Notes: a model not told the origin generated them from the letters alone. Positions 33,991-45,261 are shown, counted from the first letter of the stretch. The stretch: DNA of 64,000 bases from Platycnemis pennipes (GCA_933228895.1 OW121855.1:35788698-35852697); one strand, 5' to 3'. Numbers and translations: made by a program.

Positions 33991-35333
33991 TTCTGCATGG
34001 AAAAAGTATTACCATTCAATCAAAGAATATCTATTTCACAACAAAATTTAAATAATCTTTGTTACTGTATTAGTTGCACTATTATGTAAATATGCAAGTG
34101 CGTAACCAAGGAGTGGGGGACATGATATGACATAATGGAGAAAACAATGGCGAAAAAGGTCAATTTTAATATCCCACATTCAAATTTTGATAAATGCAAA
34201 TCAAACGTGCGTAATCAATTTTGACGTGTTCTAGGTAAAATCATATTAAAGATATGTTTTCCAAGGAACAACTGTTGTGATTTTACATGCCCATAGGCAC
34301 ACAAATACTAATTGCCCATCCAAGAGCTTTCCCTGGTTACGTCCTTGATATGGGACATGTTCCACTAAAATAATTAATTTCTTTACATATTTTTATCCTT
34401 GTTGTGACATAAGTGTTATTATATTATGTATTACATTATTAATATTTTTTGTGTGTGGACTTACTATGCTGATATTGCATAAACTATGCTATTGTGACGT
34501 GTCTTATATCTTCTTTGTAAGATCCTTAGGCAAATACAATTATATAATTATCGTTATACCCTATTACCCTTTTCCCCCCACGAATCGCAAACCCAAACTC
34601 CTTGGCTGTCATAATCCTTACCCCTACCAACACAACCCGCCGAAATTTCTTATTAGCATCACCCACCCTCACTCACTCGATTAATGCTACAAGATTTGGG
34701 TGCGGACAGCCACTTCACGGAGAGCTGAGCTAGGATTGCTCACCTTAATGGACGAGCTAGGGTTCACGGAGAATTTGAACTGCCATAATTCCAGGTGCAC
34801 ATCAGCAAGCATGGTATGTGCCATCACACATAAGTTTTAATCAAAAGAGAACAGTGCCCATTATGTAACAGTTAAAACAAAAGATAACCCAGATAAATAA
34901 TGGCATTAACAATGATTTCCACATTACTCAAGGTCTAAATGAGACCTTGTGCCAGTTCAGGTAAGATTAGTTTTTGTGATAATTGAGCAAGTAATTCGTG
35001 GATCAATCATTGTAAGTCACAATTACATGTCGTGAAGAATCCTTTAAAATGTTGAATAATTGCATTTCTCCTGGGTGCAAGAGTGGATACGATATGTGTG
35101 TTAAGAAGTTTCGATATTTGACAAGCCTAAAAATGAAGCCTTATGGTTGAAATGGAAGAGAGTCATTTGTCTTTAACATTTTGTCCTTTTGCCGAAGCAT
35201 TTTGTTTGTGAAAAACATTTTCACAAGCACTACATTCTAAGCGGCAAGGAGTCACAATGTTATCCTATGATGTTATCCTCTCTGGATAACATCATAGGAA
35301 GGATCGATGAAACTTGTATTAAGCCCCATCCAT
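33991..35333. other. Intronic, AT-rich, no recognised element except a hairpin
   Basis: The only structure seen is the 16-17-bp hairpin at 35263-35299 (TCCTATGATGTTATCC and its reverse complement, 5-base spacer). Short frames such as 34451-34684 lack motifs. Confidence 0.4.
35263..35299. repeat. Perfect 16-bp hairpin, 5-base spacer
   Basis: The arms at 35263-35278 and 35284-35299 are perfect reverse complements. Confidence 0.88.
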
Positions 35334-35486
35334 AATGGGGTCATTTACCATATTTTTTTTATTGCCGAATCTGATAGAGTTTGTAAAATAAAAAGATCTG
35401 CACTTTTCCATTTTTTGATCCATCAATTATTTCTCAAGTTATAAGAGGTGAAAAACTGATGTTTTTAACCCTTTCGGAAAAGTGGG
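35334..35486. repeat. Dispersed repeat, copy 1
   Basis: About 150 bp matches 50251-50402 in the same orientation, with shared blocks such as TTTACCATATTTTTT, GAGTTTGTAAAATAAAAAGA and TTTTTAACCCTTTCGGAAAA. No coding capacity is seen. The second copy continues into a GC-rich stretch that is missing here. Confidence 0.85.
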
Positions 35487-35647
35487 CATCGACTTTGTAT
35501 ATGTCAATAGAATATACAAGAATCAAAGTGTTATTCAATTGGCAAATTTTTTATATTACAGAATTTAAAATATATTATTAACTTATGGGTAATATTTTTT
35601 TTGGATAATTACATCAATGCTAAACCTTCATCATAATGTTTATCAAC

Positions 35648-35686
35648 TCAATCTCTTTAAATAAATAATTGTTTATTTTAAATGTG
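35648..35686. repeat. Left flanking repeat of the RNase H LINE
   Basis: 39 bases align with 36812-36850 at 32 of 39 positions (TC.ATCTCTTTA.ATAAATAATTG...). The two copies bracket the LINE piece, so they are candidate target-site duplications, though long and diverged for a recent insertion. Confidence 0.6.
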
Positions 35687-36811
35687 GGCACATGAATGAA
35701 CCCCCATGGTTAATCCCCCGAGAAAAGGTTATTCTAAACATCCTTAGAAATCAAAAATCTACCACTAACTCTACGGAGTATCAGCAGTTATTCACTGAAG
35801 TTCTGGATAACCATCCAAACATCATCCCCGTGTACACCGACGGGTCGAAGACCGCGAATTCATGTGGGTGCGCCATCGTCTCCACATATCACAGATCCAT
35901 CAAGGCCAGACTTCACCCATACTGCTGTGTTTTCACTGCAGAACTCACTGCCACCAAGTTACCCCTAAGAAAGATCAAATGCAGCAATGCCTCATTTCTT
36001 ATTTGCTCCGACTCTTATAGCGCCCTTCAGTCCATATCTGCTTACTCGCCTACTCACCCCATTGCCCAGGATATACAATCCAGTATCCTATACCTATCCA
36101 AGAAGGGGATTTCCTTAGCCTTCGTGTGGGTACCAGGACATTCTGGCATTAGCAGAAACGAGATGGCTGACAGCATGGCTAAAGATGCATTGATCAATCC
36201 CAGTGAAAACCTAACTCGTGTATCCACAGAGGACCTTCAGTCTACGTTAAGTAGCCTAGCATTGCACAAGTGGAAGGATTTCTGGGAAAGGACCACCAAC
36301 AATAAACTCCGAGCAATAAAATCCGATGTGTCAGAGTGGGACACTTCTGTCCGGAGTGTTCGCAGGGAGGAGGTTGCCATCACAAGGCTGAGAATAGGGC
36401 ATTGTATTCTAACGCACTCAAACCTGTTTACGAACGAGAAAATTCAACCTAGATGTGATGATTGCGACTCTCCTCTCACCATTAGGCACATCCTGACGGA
36501 GTGTGCAGTGTACCGGACTGCTTGTGAAAGATTAGACATCCGGGGAGAATTAGATCGAATCCTTGGGGATAAATCAGACGAAATAACCAAAGTCATAAGC
36601 TTTTTATGCTGCACAAGCCTTATTAATAAAATATAATGAAAATTTATAAATAATAATTAAATTCATCAATTTCACAGTTTTAATTTCAGCATATTCCGAA
36701 AACAAAAGCCTGAAAGGCAAATTTTATGATGCATTTAAAAATATTTTTAAAAAATGATGACCAAGCGGTGCAAAATGACCTCAGCCGTCGACGCACCCTT
36801 ACAACTACTAC
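35687..36811 (+). mobile_element. 5'-truncated LINE (I/R1/LOA-like) with RNase H
   Basis: This is a LINE end consisting of RNase H, a C-terminal knuckle region and a 3' UTR. The 3' UTR ends near 36802 in GGTGCAAAATGACCTCAGC and CGACGCACCC, which the tRNA-SINE at 13894-13936 shares. RT and endonuclease are absent. The insertion is bracketed by similar 39-bp direct repeats and lies antisense in the host gene 2 intron. Confidence 0.75.
35692..36636 (+). CDS. Intact RNase H ORF, 314 residues
   Basis: The product is an RNase H1-type domain from a LINE polyprotein, which in the parent element removes RNA from the RNA/DNA hybrid. All catalytic positions are visible: D50 in YTDGSK, E84 in AELTA, D107 in CSDSYSAL, H150 in WVPGHSGI and D160 in NEMADS. 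The C-terminal part (VAITRLRIGHCILTHSNLF, then CDDCDSPLTIRHILTEC) is the CCHC-like tail of I/R1/LOA-group LINEs. There is no stop or frameshift over 945 bases, unlike nearly every other element here. The ATG at 35692 lies right at the truncation point, so no native promoter or start is implied. It could be a young fragment or an ORF kept by selection. Confidence 0.85.
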   Translation: MNEPPWLIPREKVILNILRNQKSTTNSTEYQQLFTEVLDNHPNIIPVYTDGSKTANSCGCAIVSTYHRSIKARLHPYCCVFTAELTATKLPLRKIKCSNASFLICSDSYSALQSISAYSPTHPIAQDIQSSILYLSKKGISLAFVWVPGHSGISRNEMADSMAKDALINPSENLTRVSTEDLQSTLSSLALHKWKDFWERTTNNKLRAIKSDVSEWDTSVRSVRREEVAITRLRIGHCILTHSNLFTNEKIQPRCDDCDSPLTIRHILTECAVYRTACERLDIRGELDRILGDKSDEITKVISFLCCTSLINKI

Positions 36812-36850
36812 TCGATCTCTTTATATAAATAATTGCTGGTTTCAAATGTA
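36812..36850. repeat. Right flanking repeat of the RNase H LINE
   Basis: This is the counterpart of 35648-35686, immediately after the LINE 3' end and a short ACTACT-like spacer. Confidence 0.6.
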
Positions 36851-37802
36851 CAATATATCATTTAAGTCCTCTTAACTCTTAGACCTTTGAAACGTAGAAT
36901 TCGAAATTTAAACATGTAATCTATTTTCTTTATAGCTGTTAGTTGGATTCAGAACTGACACTACAATAGAAGTTGCACATTTATTTCGTGATAGCGGGTC
37001 ACGGTTAATAAATCTTGAGACTCCTGATCGTGCATTCCACACCAGTGGAAATTTATAGCGCACAATTCCCTTGGGGTAAAATACCGAAAAGAGAGTGCAA
37101 AAGGAGTAAACATCATGATTTCTCAAATTTTGCTTACACAATAGAATGAAGAGGAGGTACAGTTAAAGCATAACAATGTACATACATCTTTTGCTAGTTG
37201 TGTGTACTGCTAACTGTTAGAGCAGCTTAATGCGGTTCAGTTCAGGATTGAAAGCTCCTGCATTCGCTTTGTACGGAAATTATGCACCTATGATTGGAAT
37301 TTATGCAAGGTAAAGTATGACACCCGAAAATATCATTTGAGTGTAAGCTGTAAATCTGTTTTCTCGAGTTCGTCAGCCTAAAGGACTCTTAGCACCTCTG
37401 GCGGCCAACTGAGAAACAACAGCCTCATCAAGGGAACAGCCACAGCATTGCCAGACCTGTATTCTAAGATCGTGGCAGCTGGTATTACGAGCAAGATTTT
37501 TTTAGGGTGATGCACTGCAAAGTACAAATTAACCCATGGCATTTATCTTTAGTAGCATTACTTGTCAACTACAACTTAGAATACAATATTTGTGCCATCT
37601 GTACATTATTTAAAGTCCAATCAAGTCCACGCACTGAGGATTTACGGCCAGCCATGGCATACCTTGGGCACGCTCACACTTTTAAGTTGTTCTTTTGTTT
37701 AGCCAAGTTCACATAGGAGGCACAGGAGCGGAATGGGTGGAAGATGGACAAGTAGAAAAGCACCTAGTCAATCACACGACAGCAGAGAGTGGTGGTGTGG
37801 GT
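36851..37802. other. Intronic, nothing identified
   Basis: Frames of 60-77 codons on both strands have no motifs. No inverted termini or splice-bordered exons are supported. Confidence 0.35.
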
Positions 37803-38079
37803 AAGGGGTTGAGTTCAGCCCACCTGTCTGCCAGGAGTTGACGGACGAGGAGTTGATAAACTCAGAGAGAAATGAAAGTGATAACGAATTAGTTCTCTTT
37901 CGGAAGAAGAAACAGTGCCTATGCAGACTAGAGCTAAAGCACAGCAGGCTCTTAGAATAATTAGTGCCGTTTATCGGGCCAGTGGTGCTTCCGCCGCCGA
38001 CTTTAGCAAATTTAGTGAAGTGGAAGGGTCTGTGCTTTCGGCAACTGTCAATAGACTGAAGCAGACAATGCTTGAATGA
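37803..38079 (+). pseudogene. pogo/Tigger-like transposase C-terminus
   Basis: From 37803 one frame reads EFSPPVCQELTDEELINSER, then NESDNELV. After a frameshift near 37905 the next frame reads EEETVPMQTRAKAQQALRII and runs to VNRLKQTMLE and a stop at about 38079. The LTDEEI motif followed by an acidic stretch and an amphipathic tail is typical of the C-terminus of pogo/Tigger/jerky-family transposases. No DDE core remains. This is an assignment by pattern only. Confidence 0.45.
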
Positions 38080-40139
38080 TTTTTCAGCCGGGAATAGAAA
38101 TTGGAAGTACTGTGCTGTTAATGTAAAGAAATTGTATGTGTGATACTAAAGGTCCAATGCTTGTTTTGATATGCTTTTTATCCTCGCGACAAAGTCGTCA
38201 AAGTTTTCCGTTGCATAGGAATTACTTATATCCTTAAAATTTTATGATTCATCCTGGTTTCAATTATTTTTCCTGTTAACAGAAGTAATGGGAACATTTA
38301 TATTTTCTGGTACAATTGTTAATTTGTGCATATTTTTCAATGTTTTCGTAAATATTGCCAGAGCCAATGTTATGCGAATAATTAAAATTTATCCCGTTCA
38401 AGTTTTTATTTTATTTTATAATTCCTGACTTCACGAATACATATAATTTTGAGTGAATGCATCGATAATTCTCGGGAATAGTATTTCACGGCAGTAACCT
38501 CCGTTCGCTCTATATCCTCCAGATGCCAGCACTAGTAAGACATGTGATGTGCATTGCAACCGACAGAGGCATTTGCTTGTGTAAATATATACTCGCCGCA
38601 ACTAATTTTCGAGAGATAACTGAATGTGAATTTTAAGAACGGCTAGGACGAGGTAATTATGCAAGAAATATTTTCGACCACCGAAAAATGCTGTATTTCT
38701 GCAAATCGTTACGGTAACTTTCCTAATCAATGGACGTACCGGTTAACACTCGAATACTTCTGTAAAGCATAAATTATTGATTTTGAAGATTTAATTCGCA
38801 AAATAAATGATAAATATGTAATTGTGCATGAAATTGGCTCATCTACCTGTTTCTAATAGCATGGTAACGAAAGAAAACAGAAAATAAGAACAACTGTGGG
38901 AACACAGAGCCTTAATACATCGCCTTCAGATTGTGAGCACTCGTTATACCGAGCTTCCACTGTAACTAGTTACATAGAACCTGTAATCCAGTAACTACTC
39001 ACATGAAAATCAGTGATGTCTCCAACATACATTGATTAGCTGTTAATATGCAGAAATGTGAAATCTGCATATTCTACATTTAGGGAATAATAAGCAGCAT
39101 TCTTTAAAATAAATATAATTTTAAATAAAATGCAGAAAACGTTATGTTTAGTGGAATTCTCTGATGAGGGAAAATGTGCATCTACTACAGCAATTTTTGT
39201 TTTGTTTAGTTCAGGATTGTAAAATCTATGATTGGCTCTTTACTGATTCAAAGAAAAGAATCATCACTTATTTTGCTAAACATAACCACTATGGATACAC
39301 TACTGTTTTTGAGTAACAGCCACCTTCATTAATTTTTTTATTCCATGATACCCAAGGTAAATACACAATTGGATTATAGCCATATTTCTGCAATTTTTTA
39401 AGTAAATAACATTCTAACCGTTAACATTCATTGCTGATTTTCTCAAGCTGACAAACTTAAGTAGGCTGCTAATTCAACCAGAATTGGAATCATGCTGATT
39501 CATGGCATTCCGTAGAGTTAGCAATCACCATCCATTTCTAAAGCAAGACGAGGATTGACACCCAGATTCCTACATATGGTGATACCCCACCTAACAAGTA
39601 ACCTGACTAATGAATTTTTTGGCTAACAAACTTTTTAGTGGATGCACACCCTAACACAGCAGAGTTGGGAGATGAACTTTCTCGTCTTTAGAATTACTAT
39701 CACATGAGCCCAATTAATGTATGTCTGCCTCAGAATCCTGACGATAAATGTGAATATGCTAAGGAAAATTACAAATCCATTGCTAACTTGGCTAATGGAT
39801 TCAATTCCGGAATGGGTTATCTTTATTAACCAAGATATCACTGTAGTGCACTGAAATCTCAAGCTGATAAGGCCAAAAATCAGCGACCTATAAAAATGAG
39901 TTAAACAAAACTTGTACCTAAAAAATCAAGAAAAAAAATTCACAGTTAATTATGGCTGTCACTTTTGTTCAGTAGGTTTTATACATTAAACACAATTTTA
40001 CATTTGTAATAAGTTTACAGCTATGTAAGTTTTATCACCAGGATGGGACAATTTAGTTTCCCAGATTGCTTAATGCCTTCTAATATTTGCCAGTAACATC
40101 ATGGGGTAAAGTTTTCACCTAAAACAATTTGTACATAGG
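38080..40139. other. Intronic, nothing identified
   Basis: The sequence is AT-rich with short frames only. I see no transposase, LINE or hairpin signal. Confidence 0.35.
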
Positions 40140-41245
40140 TACAGGCACTTCCAAAAAAAAGTTAACACTTCAGAGCCGAAAATTTTCCAAGTCCCGAGTT
40201 GACGGTGATTTGACAACGCTGCGTCACGGCTTCCCTCTGGCGGAGCCTCGAGAAGCTCTGACCGAAAACAAACCCCCTTCCCTGTTTAGCAGAAGGGATT
40301 ACTGCACGGTCGGTCTTATTATGCCCTAAAGAAGGGGGCTATGGTGGGCACTCCATGGTCGTTTTTTCCGACTCGCGCTGAACGACATTTGAAGTCCTGA
40401 ACATATTTCTACCGTCGCATAGTGGTCGGAAATCGGAAAAAGCTGGACAAAATTCAAAAATAGCTTTCTTTGAAATATGACTTAATACTTCACACAAAAA
40501 AAGACTGCTAATTAAGGAATAATACATCATTTGACATGCTTTTCATCTATTAGCCAGATACAGGAGCTCAAACATGACCAAATTTCCAAATAAACACCTG
40601 AACTAATTTTTCTCCGAATGTCTTCCAAGTTAAGTTGATCGTGACGTTATGTGAGGAATTTGATTGAATAAATAATAGCATGATCTATTAACACAAGTAT
40701 TTGCCTTTAAATTACCAAAGCTTCAAATATTTTTGAAGCATTTTAGCTCAATTCCGTTAAAAAATGTCAGACGCTGTTCTCAGATAAAATGTTTACATAA
40801 TATAGAGAATATCTAGCGTTTTATGGAGAGACCTGTCAAATGACTTATATCAGAGCACTCGTTGAAGACTCATAAACACGAAATTGAAGAGAAAATAAAA
40901 ATAAATCTATGACACCGAAAAATACATATGATTTTCCGATAGCGCGTCCGGGGCATGGCTCCGCGCGGCTTGGGCTGGAAGTGCCGTGACTCGCTTACTT
41001 TACTCAAGTGACATGGACCCAAGGCTTCCATTTCGTCGTTTTTCAGCTGCACTCATTGTCACTAACCTTCACTGATCTATGCTGATGAAATCGTGAGAAT
41101 ATTGAATCGTGCGACGGGATAAGATTACGCGGAATCACTTTATTTTTCTTCGCGTGCGCTTCGGGAACATACTTCTTATTCACGCCCTTGAAAAGAGTGT
41201 AGTCTTTCTAGGGCCCATGTAACATTCTAGAAATACACTGGTTTC
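40140..41245 (+). repeat. Left arm (copy A) of the long-TIR element
   Basis: The arm begins with the terminal repeat and continues to a block reading CCTTGAAAAGAGTG and TCTTTCTAGGGCCCATGT at about 41185-41225, which recurs at 44110-44142. Confidence 0.8.
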
Positions 41246-42424
41246 TCTTTTGAATTCCTTTTGCCCCCTTCTTTTTATTCACGCGGTAAGAGATGCACCG
41301 ACGATTTCAGAGCCTTGGTCTTCGTTTTCCCAGCCACCTTTTCCCCTTTCCTCAGAGGAGATCTGAATGCCAAATGGGGGGAGCGGCATGTTCCCTCTGA
41401 CCACTCTGTTCAGTCCCTGTACTGAGACAATGGGGATGGGGAGGACCGGTCTCCGTGAGGAATAATTTTCCACTGCCCAAAAACCTTACTCCATACGTTT
41501 TATTGCACCCACGACCCCTTCCATGCGGTATGCCTTGGGTCTACCTCCTCCGAGTTTATGCCCTTGCAGCCCAGTGCCTATTCATAAGGGGTGATCCGGA
41601 AGCAGGTAAAACATCGCAGACGTCTGCCCATCCACTCCTCCACCTGAGCGCTTTTAGGTTTGTTTCTACTCACATTACCGGGCGAATATTTCAAAAACAT
41701 TTACATGCCCAAAAGTGAACACGTTTATCAACATGGTTTCATGATTTAGGTTTGATAGTCTCTTATTAATTTCATACGTGATGCCAAGGAAGTAACAATT
41801 CATTCACAAAAATGAATTAATTCCGTCCATTAAAGAAATATATCCAAAGCTTTTGGCGGTATTGTTTAGCATGTAATATGGTCGAATAATGGATCACCTT
41901 TCCATCAGAAGGAAATATAGGAACAGCTTATCAATATGCAATTACTATTCTCAGTTGCGATATAGGTCCTTAAGGAAATTTACTAATTGCCGTCCACCCA
42001 CTTCGCAATCCGAGCAATTGGCCCCTCGAGAGGAGATCACCGTATGGCGGCCGGGTGCTCGCGCGTAACGTGTGCAAACCCTTTCTGAGAGGGAATTCCC
42101 AGCTAGCCATGCTTCCTCGCCGCCCCTCCCTTTCGGTAGGAGGAGAATAGTGGGTGGCGATCCTTCAGCAGGGTTAGGAGGACACGCAGCTCAACGCCGC
42201 GGTCGGGAATAAGGGTGAGGCGGGAGTCGGGGGTATTTTGCGACCACCTGCAGGTGTCCTATAAACAATGGGTATTCGGGAATATTCGTATGTTGTCACA
42301 GTCCTCATCCTTTTGAAGAACGGAAAAAGGCATTGAATAACCAATTAGAGCGTAACATTAGTTACAGTTTGACCAACGGAAATGTCTTCACATGCTTACG
42401 GAGCTCTTGCAATCAGTTAAATCT
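41246..42424. other. Interior of the long-TIR element, GC-rich, no gene
   Basis: The stretch at 41980-42250 is GC- and CpG-rich compared with its surroundings. Short frames (64 and 87 codons) overlap on opposite strands and show no domain. No transposase motif was seen. Confidence 0.4.
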
Positions 42425-43215
42425 CATACGAATAATTATTTAGTTGTGGTCTCATGCGCCCGCAATTAGCTGTATTAGGACCTGAAACCTTTAGTGATCA
42501 TAAAATAGTTAATGTGAAATTTATTGTAGGCGTTGAAAGACATTATCAACCAAGGAAGAGGATATACTTATTTGGAAAGGCTCATTACGACGGTATGAAA
42601 AAGGAATTAAGGGAATCTTTAATATATTTAGCGAACAAAGCAAAGGATTCGATACAGAGGATTCAGGGAGAGAATTTCTTGAGGACACCCTTAAAGCAGT
42701 TAATGAATACATACCAAGGAAATTCATTAGTGATAATACAGAGCCAAGGTGGTATAATGCGGAGGTTAGGAAATCACTAAAGCGACAAAGGGTATGCCAC
42801 GCTAGGATGAAAAATGCAGGACGGGGTCTATCGGTAGAGGAAACAAATGAGTTAGTTCAAAACTATAAAAAAAATCGAAAGCATTAGCAAGGAAATCATG
42901 TCGACAAGCGTTATAACATTTCAAGAGCAAGATGTTAGGAGAATATTTAGATAGCAATCCTAAAGCGTTTTGGTCATATGTGAGAGAGATTCGGGCAAAT
43001 AGGTCCACAGTGCACACACTTAAAAACGATAAAGTAATTAGAGTCACCAGCAGTGTAGAAAAAGCCAATTCTTTAAACACCTTCTTCCAAAGGGTTAGAT
43101 TAGACATTAGACCAGATTTTAGGGAAACGGCTGCTAGGTCAGTAACAGATTTGTATTGGCATAATACAAATAATAATCTCATGGGCATTATTATTATTAT
43201 TCAAATTAGGACTCC
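42425..43215 (+). pseudogene. LINE-A-related fragment inside the long-TIR element
   Basis: The fragment reads the end of an apurinic-type endonuclease (LAVLGPETFSDHKIVNVKF, with the conserved SDH). After frameshifts comes the same pre-RT linker as LINE-A (TEPRWYNAEVRKSLKRQRVC, then NPKAFWSYVREIRANRS). Similarity to LINE-A ends at NSLNTFFQ (about 43090). A different tail follows (RPDFRETAARSVTDLYW) with an ATT repeat at 43185-43200. This looks like an internal deletion joining the pre-RT region to a 3' end, or a second element. It is dead. Confidence 0.7.
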
Positions 43216-43227
43216 TAAACTATAAAT

Positions 43228-44146
43228 GCTAAATGGTTTTTTCTACGACGATGGTGGCGAGCATAGATATATGTTCGGGACTTCAGACGTGGTGCAGCTC
43301 GCGTCGAAGAAAATGACAATCTCGGGACGCTCGGGACACAGGACCGACCCACATTAGTCGGAAATCGAAAAAAGCTGGACAAAAACCTAAAATAACTTTT
43401 TTTCAGATATACACTTGAAACTTCACACATATTCTTAGAAAAGTTTGCTACTTAAGGAATAATGCATCATTTGTCATGGTTCTCATCCGTTAGTGAGACA
43501 CAATGGGGATCAAACATCACGAAGTTTAAAAAAATCCTGTAATAATATTTATCCTAATATCTTACAAGTTGATGATGACGTTGTGGGAGGAATTTGATCA
43601 AATAAAAATAGCATGATCTATTATTAGCACAATGCTTTGCTTTTAATTGCCTGAGCTACAAATATATTTGAATCGTTTATTTGCTATTCCATTACTTAAT
43701 GGCGGACACTGTTCTCAGACAAAACTATTACATCAAGCAGAGTATATCTAACGTTTTAGGGAGACACTTGTCAAGTAACTTATATCTGAGCAGTCTTTGA
43801 AAACTCATTTTCACGAAAGTGAAGAGAAATTAAAAGTAAGTTTGCGACACCCTAAAATACATATGATTTTCCACCGCGCGTTTGGCTCCACGCGTCGGGG
43901 GAATTGACGTGACTCGCTTACATTGCTGAAGTGACATGGTCCCTAAGGCTTTTAATTCGTTGTTTTTGAGCTGTAACCATTGTCAGTAACCTCCATCACT
44001 CTTATTTGATGAAATCGCGAGAATCTTGAGCCGAGCGACGGGATAGATTACGCGGAATAGAGTTATTTTTCTTTGCGTCCGCTCCGGGAACATACTTCTT
44101 ATTCAAGCCCTTGAAAAGAGTGAAGTCTTTCTAGGGCCCATGTGAA
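43228..44146 (+). repeat. Second left-type arm (copy B) of the long-TIR element
   Basis: This is a direct repeat of about 40340-41228 with clear divergence and small indels. Shared blocks include GGAATAATGCATCATTTG-like sequence, ACATATGATTTTCC and CTAGGGCCCATGT. It lacks the terminal 200 bp present in arms A and C. Confidence 0.8.
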
Positions 44147-44744
44147 CTAGATATATTCTAGCTTTTATAAGTAATGGAATAGCAATGAAACGATTAAAAA
44201 AGTATTTGTAGCTCAGCAATTTAAAGGCAAAGCATTGTGTTAATAGGCAAATGATGCAGGTGTTTATTTGGAAATTTGGTTATGTTTGAGCCCCTGTATC
44301 TGACTAACAGATACGAATCATGTCAAATGATGCATTACTCCTTAATTAGCAATCTTTCCTGAGTATTTATGCGACGTTTCAAGTCTATATCTCAAAGAAA
44401 GCCATTTTCAAAATTTGTCCAGTTTTCTTCGCGACGTAGCTTTTTTGGCGAGCGTAGAGATGTGTTCAGGACTTCGTTGGGAGTGAGTCGGAATGAACGA
44501 CCATGGAGTGCCCACAATAGCCCCCTGCTTTAGGGCATAATAAGACCGACCGTGCAGTAATCCCTTCTGCTAAACAGGGAAAGGCGAGGACGGGGGAGGA
44601 GGGAAGGGGGTTTGTTTTCGGTTAGAACTTCGCGAGGCTCCGCCAGAGGGAAGCCGTGATGCAGCGTTGTCAAATCACCGTCAACTCGGGACTTGGAAAA
44701 TTTTCGGCTCTGAAGTGTTAACTTTTTTATGGAAGTGCCTGTAC
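44147..44744 (-). repeat. Right arm (copy C) of the long-TIR element
   Basis: This is the reverse complement of about 40140-40760. It carries one extra GC-rich insertion near 44583-44605 (CGAGGACGGGGGAGGAGGG) not present in the left arm. Confidence 0.85.
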
Positions 44745-44945
44745 ATACATTTTTAAAGTACTAAAAATAAAGAAACCTAATTATTTTGGCCAAATAAAAA
44801 AAAAATGTGACACTTTAAGGGGTTAACACAAAGAGTTATGGGGTTAATGACACATGTTTCAACATAAATCCTACGAAGCTATGAATAAAGAGCATATGTA
44901 ATGTAGAGGGTATTATCGGCCGTGACGTGGTGGAAACGATTCATT

Positions 44946-45046
44946 ATAATAAGAATGAATAAACTTGATTTTTCCACAAATTTTGTGGAAATTTGTGGAA
45001 ATTCCACAAAATTTGTGGAAAAATCAAGTTTATTCATTCTTATTAT
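44946..45046. repeat. Perfect 46-bp-arm hairpin
   Basis: The left arm at 44946-44991 and right arm at 45001-45046 are reverse complements with a spacer of about 9 bases. The inner half is itself built from CCACAAATTTTGTGG-type inverted units. It lies between the long-TIR element and host gene 2 exon 45262-45538. Confidence 0.92.
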
Positions 45047-45261
45047 AGCATATGTAATACTAAAAAACTTAACCTTACCACTTCCTTAATTAGTAAGTGC
45101 ACATAAAAATCAATAAAAATAGCCAATGTCTGGATAAAGCAGGGACAGCATTGCATTAAAATGAACAGTTTGACTCCCTTAGGGTTCAATAAATTAGAAA
45201 CTACATTAATCATTTTCCTAGTAATTATTCATCGCAAAGGAAGTGAACATGGAAGTCTTAC

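Larger units (their letters stand above)
40140..44744. mobile_element. 4.6-kb composite element with long terminal inverted repeats
   Basis: The outer ends are inverted repeats starting CAGGCACTTCCA and including GTTAACACTTCAGAGCCGAA and TCCCGAGTTGACGGTGA. They are very similar over the first 200-300 bp and traceable for about 600 bp (40140-40760 against 44147-44744 reversed). TA flanks both ends (GGTA|CAGG, CCTG|TACA). A direct, more diverged copy of the left arm lies at 43228-44146, next to the right arm, so the right side is itself a large fold-back. No transposase was found in the interior, which holds a GC-rich stretch and a LINE-A fragment. It could be a non-autonomous fold-back element or a tandem/nested array of one MITE family. 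Confidence 0.75.
27718..45261 (-). other. Large transposon-filled last intron of host gene 2
   Basis: The proposed intron runs from the donor at 45261-45260 (GTAAGACTT on the minus strand) to the acceptor at 27719-27718, about 17.5 kb. It contains a piggyBac pseudogene, a mariner, a decayed LINE, a LINE tail with an RNase H ORF, a pogo/Tigger remnant and a 4.6-kb long-TIR element. Most lie on the plus strand, antisense to the gene; mariner is the exception. Confidence 0.6.
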
